Of a stretch of DNA of 64,000 nt, positions 58,941-64,000 are shown in pieces; positions within the stretch are counted from its first letter, which is position 1; the number at the start of each line of letters is the position of its first letter. This stretch comes from Robertmurraya kyonggiensis. GTDB lineage: Bacteria > Bacillota > Bacilli > Bacillales > Cytobacillaceae. Below the pieces are notes generated by a model, which saw nothing but the letters and a program-made list of their open reading frames with translations, did no database searches and was not told the DNA's origin. Both the position numbers and the translations under genes were made by a program. The DNA lies in NCBI RefSeq assembly GCF_005116465.1, contig NZ_SWBM01000001.1, forward strand, positions 2,046,001 through 2,110,000. Direction: 5' to 3'.

Positions 58941-60281
58941 TTATTCCTCCTTTTGATCTGGCACTTCTCTAACAACTATTCTTGCGCCTTCCACTTTAAC
59001 AATTTTCACCTTTTTGTCCTTCAGAATGAAAGAACCTTCACTTACGACATCAATTCGTTCATCTTTAACCAAAACGGTTCCAGCTGGACGCAGCGCCGTC
59101 ATTGTAATACCTTCTAGTCCAAGTAGCTCTGTTCTGTTTATATTTGAGACATAGCCACTTTCTGAATTGGTGGAATCGGTTAAAATAATCTTTTTAAATA
59201 TACTCATCTTTTTACCAAACACCTTTACCATTAGGATAGATGCCAAAATCGAAATACCTATTGCGATAAGCAAAGAGATTCCCATATGGATAATATTATC
59301 AGTCGCTAAAAACAAGCTCGCTAAAATGGAAATGAATCCAAATATTCCTGCAATCCCGCCTGGAAGGAAAAATTCTAAAATAATTAATCCAATACCAAGG
59401 ACAAACAAAATTATCGTTTCCATGCCTGCGAGTCCGGCTACAAGATGTCCGTAGAAGAAAAGCAGTAATGAAGACAATCCCATAAATCCTGGGATTCCAA
59501 AACCTGGTGAGTATAATTCGACGACAAGTCCAAGACTACCGATAGTTAACAATATAGGCACTACCACGGGATGAGTAATAAAACGGGCAAGTTTCTCAGC
59601 AAAGCTCTCTTCCACTGAACGAAGCTCTGCATTTGGATAACCAATCTGTTCTAGCACATCACTCAAGTTTGTAACAGTACCATTTGAATAGCCGACCTCA
59701 ACAGCTTGATCCGATGTTAAGGTTAAAAATTTCCCCTTTGGAGCACCGTATTCAGGTAGATCGATATCAGGATCAGCCATTGCTAAAGCATAAATCGGGT
59801 CCCGTCCACTTTGTTCAGCAGCCCCCTTCATCGCACTTAACCAATAGGACTGAGCCTTTTCATCAGCTGTATTTCCTTCTTGATCAATAATGCCCGCTGC
59901 TCCAATACTTGAGCCTGGTACCATATAAATTTCATCCGTATTCAAGGCAATATAGGCACCTGCTGATAAGGCTTTGTTGTTGATATAGGAAACCGTTGTT
60001 AGCGAGGTGGAAGTTAATAACTTCCCAATTTCACTTGCTGCATCTACAACACCGCCAGGAGTATTAATTTCAAAAATAATAGCTTTTGCATTGGCATCTT
60101 CGGCAGTTTCAACAGCCCTTGTTAAAAAAGCATGTAATCCTTTTTCAACATTTTCTTTCAGCGGAACCACATAGACAACATCATTATTAGCTTTACCATG
60201 AACTGGGAGGAGCATAACGATTATTGTTGCTAAAAAAGAAAGGGTTATGAGCAATCGTCTAATTGTCATTTGGTTTCCCAC
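58941..60281 (-). CDS. yqeZ: Long NfeD-family membrane protein with ClpP/SppA-like domain (YqeZ)
   Basis: This 446-residue protein is a partner of flotillin. After a signal/anchor segment (about 8-27) comes a serine-protease-like domain with INTPGGVVDAA and NNKALSAGAYIALN (catalytic Ser, about 105-120). Several membrane spans (about 240-370) and a C-terminal NfeD OB-fold follow. The start is GTG 60281 with GGAGG 7 bases upstream; the frame from 60374 would begin 31 residues earlier without a site. It is upstream of floA. Confidence 0.9.
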   Translation of the reverse strand: MGNQMTIRRLLITLSFLATIIVMLLPVHGKANNDVVYVVPLKENVEKGLHAFLTRAVETAEDANAKAIIFEINTPGGVVDAASEIGKLLTSTSLTTVSYINNKALSAGAYIALNTDEIYMVPGSSIGAAGIIDQEGNTADEKAQSYWLSAMKGAAEQSGRDPIYALAMADPDIDLPEYGAPKGKFLTLTSDQAVEVGYSNGTVTNLSDVLEQIGYPNAELRSVEESFAEKLARFITHPVVVPILLTIGSLGLVVELYSPGFGIPGFMGLSSLLLFFYGHLVAGLAGMETIILFVLGIGLIILEFFLPGGIAGIFGFISILASLFLATDNIIHMGISLLIAIGISILASILMVKVFGKKMSIFKKIILTDSTNSESGYVSNINRTELLGLEGITMTALRPAGTVLVKDERIDVVSEGSFILKDKKVKIVKVEGARIVVREVPDQKEE

Positions 60282-60365
60282 GAACTTCCCTCCTTTCAAA
60301 TACGTATCGACAGGTATAATACGAACAAGTATGAAAAAGGTTTCATTTATTTTACTTCTATGTAA

Positions 60366-60397
60366 AAAGACCACAGGACATAAATCCTATGGTCTTT
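60366..60397 (-). terminator. Terminator of yqeY
   Basis: A 13-bp stem with one mismatch (AAAGACCA...AGGA) and a 6-base loop is followed on the minus strand by TTTTT. Confidence 0.85.
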
Positions 60398-60404
60398 AAT
60401 ACAA

Positions 60405-60848
60405 TTATGAAAGGTGTTGTTGTACAAGTTTATTAACGAGCGATCCATCTGCCTTGCCTTTTACTTTCGGCATAATAGCAGCCATCACTTTTCCCATTTC
60501 AGCTTTTGATGAAGCTCCAACTTCTGCAATTGACTCTTGGACAATTTTAGAAACTTCTTCTTCAGTTAACTGTTGGGGCATATATTCTTCCACATACTGC
60601 AATTCAGTACGAATTTTTTCAACTAGGTCCTCGCGGCCTGCTTTTTCAAATTCATGGAGGGAATCCTTGCGTTGCTTTACTTCACGAGAAAGGACTGTTA
60701 GCTCCTCATCCTCGGATAACTCTTGACCGAGCTTTAATGCTTCATTTTGAAGTGAAGCTTTAACCATCCGAATGACGGAGAGTTTGTCTTTTTCTTTGTT
60801 TTTCATCGCCTGTTTCATATCCTGATTCAAACGCTCGAGAAGACTCAT
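60405..60848 (-). CDS. yqeY: GatB/YqeY domain-containing protein
   Basis: This is a small cytoplasmic protein of 147 residues related to the tail domain of GatB, which helps recognise tRNA during transamidation. It contains an N-terminal helical part ([27 protein letters not shown]) and the C-terminal YqeY domain with [26 protein letters not shown] (about 115-140). It follows rpsU by 16 bases in the usual rpsU-yqeY order. Confidence 0.93.
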   Translation of the reverse strand: MSLLERLNQDMKQAMKNKEKDKLSVIRMVKASLQNEALKLGQELSEDEELTVLSREVKQRKDSLHEFEKAGREDLVEKIRTELQYVEEYMPQQLTEEEVSKIVQESIAEVGASSKAEMGKVMAAIMPKVKGKADGSLVNKLVQQHLS

Positions 60849-60864
60849 TACTTACACCCTCTCT

Positions 60865-61038
60865 TTACCACTTACGTTTTCTTGCAGCTTCAGACTTTTT
60901 CTTACGTTTTACACTAGGTTTTTCGTAGAATTCACGCTTTCTAGCTTCTTGTATAGTACCTGATTTAGATACAGTACGTTTAAAACGACGAAGAGCATCT
61001 TCAAGTGATTCGTTTTTACGAACAACAGTTTTAGACAT
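60865..61038 (-). CDS. rpsU: 30S ribosomal protein S21
   Basis: This is the small basic ribosomal protein S21 of 57 residues, needed for initiation and base-pairing of the anti-Shine-Dalgarno region. It begins [20 protein letters not shown] and ends in a [14 protein letters not shown] basic tail. GGAGGG about 10 bases upstream fixes ATG 61038; the frame from 61068 has no independent support. Confidence 0.95.
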   Translation of the reverse strand: MSKTVVRKNESLEDALRRFKRTVSKSGTIQEARKREFYEKPSVKRKKKSEAARKRKW

Positions 61039-61248
61039 TCTCTTTCCCTCCCTCCGAACACAACACACTTACACCACATGAAACCATGTACTTTGCAATT
61101 ATAATATAATGAAGGAGCAAGGTCAACAGTATTCTCGCCCCATTCCCTTCCTACTTATCATGTGATAAATTTTTCAGTTAAAAAATTGTTAAATAATGTG
61201 CATGCGTCACTCTTCCACACCATAAAGTTTATGGAAAGGATGGAGGAC

Positions 61249-62181
61249 ATGCTCTATTTATTATTTTTCGTACTTTTCATTTTGTTATTTATCGTGGGAA
61301 TGACTTTTTTGAGAACAGGTTTGTTCAACGCCTCTGCTGAGAGCTTAAAGTACTGGTTAGTAAAATTAACCGATACTCCCATTAAAGGACTACTCGTTGG
61401 AACGCTTGTAACAGGAATTCTTCAAAGCAGTTCAGCTGTCATGGTCATCACCATCGGATTAATTGCAGCAAGAATGATGACTTTTCGCGGTTCGATTGGA
61501 ATTATTTTAGGGACAAATATCGGGACGACCTTTACAACAGAATTTATTACTTTTAATATTGGTTCCCTAATCGTACCGATGGCAATAATTGGGGCACTTT
61601 TGTTTCTGATTCGGAATATAAAAATTCGTAGCATAGGGATTATTCTTTTGGGGCTTTCCTGTATTTTTACAGGAATGCAAGGTTTTGAATTTCTTGCTCT
61701 TCCTCTCTCAGAGCTTTCCTTCATGAAAGAGTCGATTCATCAGTTGAACGATAGTTCTTTGTTAAGTGTCATTGCTGGTATAATTCTCACTGGCATTATT
61801 CAGTCAAGTACGGCAACAACTGGTATTGTTATGGGATTTTTGAGTTCGGATGTCTTTCATATAGCAACCGGAATTGCGATTATGCTTGGAGCTAATATCG
61901 GAACATGTGTGACTGGTTATATCGCAAGTATAGGGAGTGGGGAAGAGTCGAAGCTTTGTGCATATGCACATATATGGCTGAACCTGTTGGGAGTTATAGT
62001 GTTTTTTCCGTTTATTGCGACGCTATCTAATCTAGCTGTGTTTCTTGCCGATAAACCGGAAGTTCAGCTTGCTCATATCAGTGTTCTTTTTAATTGTGTT
62101 TCTTCGATATTAGTTTTACCCTTTGCCTATAAGTTTGGGGATTTTATTGTGAAGGTGCATGGTAAAAAACAACTGCATTAA
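61249..62181 (+). CDS. yqeW: Na/Pi cotransporter family protein (YqeW-like)
   Basis: This 310-residue membrane protein has about eight spans and the two family repeats QSSSAVMVITIGL (about 56-68) and QSSTATTGIVMGF (about 186-198). It lacks the PhoU-like tail of the longer paralogue at 24987. It should transport phosphate or a similar anion with sodium. The frame opens at 61162, but family length and AAAGG about 9 bases upstream favour ATG 61249. It lies between rpsU and deoC and is followed by repeat array 3. Confidence 0.87.
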   Translation: MLYLLFFVLFILLFIVGMTFLRTGLFNASAESLKYWLVKLTDTPIKGLLVGTLVTGILQSSSAVMVITIGLIAARMMTFRGSIGIILGTNIGTTFTTEFITFNIGSLIVPMAIIGALLFLIRNIKIRSIGIILLGLSCIFTGMQGFEFLALPLSELSFMKESIHQLNDSSLLSVIAGIILTGIIQSSTATTGIVMGFLSSDVFHIATGIAIMLGANIGTCVTGYIASIGSGEESKLCAYAHIWLNLLGVIVFFPFIATLSNLAVFLADKPEVQLAHISVLFNCVSSILVLPFAYKFGDFIVKVHGKKQLH

Positions 62182-62287
62182 AAAACTCCAGAATTTATCC
62201 TGCATTCCAGAATGTCATTTTTGAATGCAATTGCGGTTGGGTACCCAAAAAGTTCTTTTCAAAAATCGACACTTTTTCAGTGACCTC
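62182..62287. other. Spacer between yqeW and repeat array 3
   Basis: About 105 bp holds imperfect ATTCCAGAAT-type palindromes but no convincing terminator and no ORF with a ribosome-binding site. yqeW transcripts could read into the array. Confidence 0.35.
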
Positions 62288-62708
62288 GAAGTGTTCATGA
62301 AGACACTATTTAAGGATATCTCGTGAATAATGTCCGCATGGAGCGTTCATGAAGACACTTTTGAAGGATTTCCGGTGTATAATTTCCGCATGGAGCGTTC
62401 ATGAAGACACTATTTAAGGATGTCTCGTGAATAACGTCCGCATGGAGCGTTCATTGAAGACACTATTTAAGGATGTCTCGTGAATAATGTCCGCATGGAG
62501 CGTTCATGAAGACACTATTGAAGGATGTCTCGTGAATAATGTCCGCATGGAGCGTTCATGAAGACACTATTTAAGGATTTCCGGTGTATATCGTTCGCAT
62601 GGAGCGTTCATGAAGACACTTTTGAAGGATATCTCGTGAATAATGTCCGCATGGAGCGTTCATGAAGACACTTTTGAAGGATTTCCGGTGTATAATGTCC
62701 GCATGAAA
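62288..62708 (+). repeat. Tandem array 3 of the 52-bp quasi-palindromic repeat (8 units)
   Basis: TTCAT blocks start at 62294, 62346, 62398, 62450, 62503, 62555, 62607 and 62659: a 52-bp period except for one 1-base insertion in unit 4. The core is TGTCCGCATGGA, loop GCG-like, TTCATGAAGACAC. Its G-U pair (CAUGGA with UUCAUG) keeps the hairpin intact in RNA. Two filler types alternate and recombine. The array follows yqeW on the same strand. Confidence 0.95.
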
Positions 62709-62782
62709 AGCCCGAGACCTCTGAAATAGGAAATTATGCCCTCAGAATCGATTCTTTGCGCCACTTACAGCCTATTACCATA

Positions 62783-62836
62783 CAAAAAAAATGACCGAAG
62801 ACAAAACTCGAAAATTCTACGAGTTTGTCTTCGGTC
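62783..62836 (-). terminator. Terminator of deoC
   Basis: A 17-18-bp stem with one mismatch, beginning GACCGAAGAC, is followed by TTTTTTTT on the minus strand. A second hairpin (ATGCCGGA, 62841-62863) lies between it and the deoC stop. Confidence 0.9.
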
Positions 62837-62871
62837 TGAAATGCCGGAAGTTATCCGGCATTCGTTTCATC

Positions 62872-63543
62872 TTAGTAACTTGAATCAGAAGTTAACCCTT
62901 TTACAATTGCGATTCCTGAGCTTGCTCCGATGCGAGTTGCTCCAGCTTCGATCATGTTATTTGCATCTTCAGCGTTTCTTACTCCACCTGATGCTTTAAC
63001 ACCGATTTCAGGTCCAACCACTTTACGCATTAAACGAATATCTTCTACAGTTGCTCCACCAGTTGAGAAACCAGTTGAAGTTTTTACAAAGTCTGCACCA
63101 GCTTTTACAGATAGCTCACATGCAGTAACCTTTTCTTCGTCAGTTAATAATGAAGTTTCGATAATAACCTTTGTTAAAGCTTTTCCTTTTGCTGCTTCAA
63201 CAACTGCACGAATATCTTTCTCCACTAATTCAATATTTCCACTCTTTAACGCTCCAATGTTGATTACCATATCAACTTCAGTTGCACCATTTTCAATTGC
63301 ATTTTTTGTTTCAAAAGCTTTTGTTTCAGGAGTGTTTGCACCTAATGGGAACCCGATAACTGTACAAACATCTACACCTGTCCCATTTAACATCTCACTA
63401 GCAAGTCCCACCCAAGTAGGATTTACACATACGGATGCGAAGTTATATTCCTTTGCTTCCTGACAAAGTGTTTCAATTTGGTCTTTTTTTGCATCTGCTT
63501 TTAAAAGTGTATGATCAATATATTTTGCAATATTCGTAGCCAT
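62872..63543 (-). CDS. deoC: Deoxyribose-phosphate aldolase
   Basis: This enzyme cleaves 2-deoxyribose-5-phosphate to glyceraldehyde-3-phosphate and acetaldehyde in deoxynucleoside catabolism. It has 223 residues with a TIM-barrel fold. The Schiff-base lysine is in [11 protein letters not shown] (about 148-158), the second lysine in the KASGGVRN block, and DHTLLKADA at the start. GGGG 8 bases upstream sets ATG 63543; the longer frame from 63570 is rejected. Deoxynucleoside salvage is thus present although cdd is broken. Confidence 0.95.
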   Translation of the reverse strand: MATNIAKYIDHTLLKADAKKDQIETLCQEAKEYNFASVCVNPTWVGLASEMLNGTGVDVCTVIGFPLGANTPETKAFETKNAIENGATEVDMVINIGALKSGNIELVEKDIRAVVEAAKGKALTKVIIETSLLTDEEKVTACELSVKAGADFVKTSTGFSTGGATVEDIRLMRKVVGPEIGVKASGGVRNAEDANNMIEAGATRIGASSGIAIVKGLTSDSSY

Positions 63544-63641
63544 TAAATAGACCCCTTTCATCCCATGCAAAGTGTTATTTCTTTGCCAATAATATTAGTT
63601 GTACGTACCTCTTCATAATAACATTGAACGAGCCCTTTTTC

Positions 63642-63677
63642 GAGGTTATTTTTTGTTGTTTTACAAAAAATAACCTC
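63642..63677. repeat. Perfect 15-bp AT-rich inverted repeat
   Basis: GAGGTTATTTTTTGT at 63642-63656 is exactly complementary to 63663-63677, with a 6-base loop. No T tract follows on the minus strand. It stands between mtaB and deoC, close to the deoC promoter region. Confidence 0.8.
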
Positions 63678-63689
63678 TTTACTAAAAAA

Positions 63690-63725
63690 TAAAAAGGAAC
63701 TGCATAGAATCAAATGCAGTTTCCC
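63690..63725 (-). terminator. Terminator of mtaB
   Basis: A stem GGAA-TGCAT with its complement and an 8-base loop is followed by TTTTTATTTTTTA on the minus strand, 6 bases after the mtaB stop codon. Confidence 0.85.
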
Positions 63726-63730
63726 TATTC

Positions 63731-64000
63731 TTATATTGCTTCGTTAAGTACGTCGCTGTTTTCTATCACGCGTACAAATTGGCCTTCGTTATACGGATAG
63801 CCAGCCTTCGTAATTTTAACCTTAACAATTTTTCCAACCATATCTTCTGTTGCAGGGAACACAACCTTTAGATAGTTGTCTGTATAACCTTCATATAAGC
63901 CACCCTCTGGATCGTCCTTGAATTTCTCTTCAGGGATGACTTCGAGAACTTCATTCTCAAATTGAGAAGCATATTCTTTCGCTAACTGATCAGAAAGGGC
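63731..64000 (-). CDS. mtaB: tRNA (t6A37) methylthiotransferase MtaB, C-terminal part
   Basis: This is the last 89 residues of a gene that runs off the right edge, ending NSDVLNEAI. The segment is the end of the radical-SAM core followed by a TRAM-type RNA-binding domain (YEGYTDNYLKVVFPA...GKIVKVKITKAGYPYNEGQFV). MtaB (yqeV) converts t6A37 to ms2t6A37 in tRNA and lies upstream of deoC/rpsU in related genomes. The iron-sulfur and SAM motifs are outside the window. Confidence 0.85.
   Translation of the reverse strand, partial: ALSDQLAKEYASQFENEVLEVIPEEKFKDDPEGGLYEGYTDNYLKVVFPATEDMVGKIVKVKITKAGYPYNEGQFVRVIENSDVLNEAI

Noticed and set aside
62736-62999. Plus-strand ORF of 87 residues after array 3
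   Set aside because: It crosses the deoC terminator and runs antisense into deoC, with no ribosome-binding site.
62930-63463. Plus-strand ORF of 177 residues inside deoC
   Set aside because: It is an antisense shadow; deoC carries all catalytic motifs.

Overview
The window is an ordinary chromosomal segment of a low-G+C, endospore-forming Bacillaceae bacterium. The gene order is essentially the yqeV-to-yqgW stretch of Bacillus subtilis. Sporulation and germination genes (yqfC, yqfD, a SpoVAF/GerA-type protein), a glyQS T-box leader, the yqxD-dnaG-sigA operon and a two-subunit glycyl-tRNA synthetase all point to that family. I see no prophage, insertion sequence, CRISPR array, tRNA or rRNA. 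Most genes are on the minus strand, so the operons read from the right end to the left end.

Layout, left to right. 1-8 kb: a DUF2759 peptide, lipoprotein YqgU, the LysM/M14 endopeptidase YqgT, a lipoteichoic-acid synthase, glucokinase with YqgQ, and an orphan SpoVAF-like germination protein. 8-13 kb: rhomboid protease YqgP/GluP, a first 52-bp repeat array, L-lactate dehydrogenase, a DUF92 membrane protein, 5-formyl-THF cyclo-ligase and ribosomal protein L33. 13-19 kb: yqzD-yqzC, then the pstSCAB-phoU phosphate operon behind a four-hexamer PHO box. 19-27 kb: pbpA, the MFS protein YqgE, sodA, an Fnr-type [4Fe-4S] regulator with an FNR-like palindrome upstream, YqgC and a Na/Pi cotransporter. 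27-36 kb: yqfZ, ispG, yqfX, yqfW, the znuC-znuB-zur operon behind a Zur-like operator, yqfT, nfo, cshB, yqfQ and ispH. 36-45 kb: a second 52-bp array, then yqfO, trmK, cccA, a membrane protein, sigA, dnaG, yqxD, yqfL and ccpN. 45-64 kb: glyQS with its T-box, recO, yqzL, era, a truncated cdd remnant, dgkA, ybeY, pgpH, phoH, yqfD, yqfC, yqfB, floA, yqeZ, yqeY, rpsU, a second Na/Pi cotransporter, a third 52-bp array, deoC and the 3' end of mtaB.

The genes group into phosphate uptake (pst-phoU plus two Na/Pi carriers), zinc homeostasis, oxygen-responsive physiology (fnr, ldh, sodA, cccA), isoprenoid synthesis (both iron-sulfur enzymes ispG and ispH), macromolecular synthesis (dnaG-sigA, glyQS, era, ybeY, rpsU, rpmG) and envelope/spore functions.

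The most unusual signal is non-coding. Three intergenic tandem arrays (about 9850-10080, 36635-36903 and 62288-62708) share exactly the same 52-bp period and the same quasi-palindromic core, but each has its own filler sequence. All three lie just beyond the 3' end of a gene and point the same way as that gene. Other notable points are a cdd remnant that keeps a good ribosome-binding site, a REP-like element between the glyQS T-box terminator and glyQ, and short palindromic repeats downstream of yqfQ.
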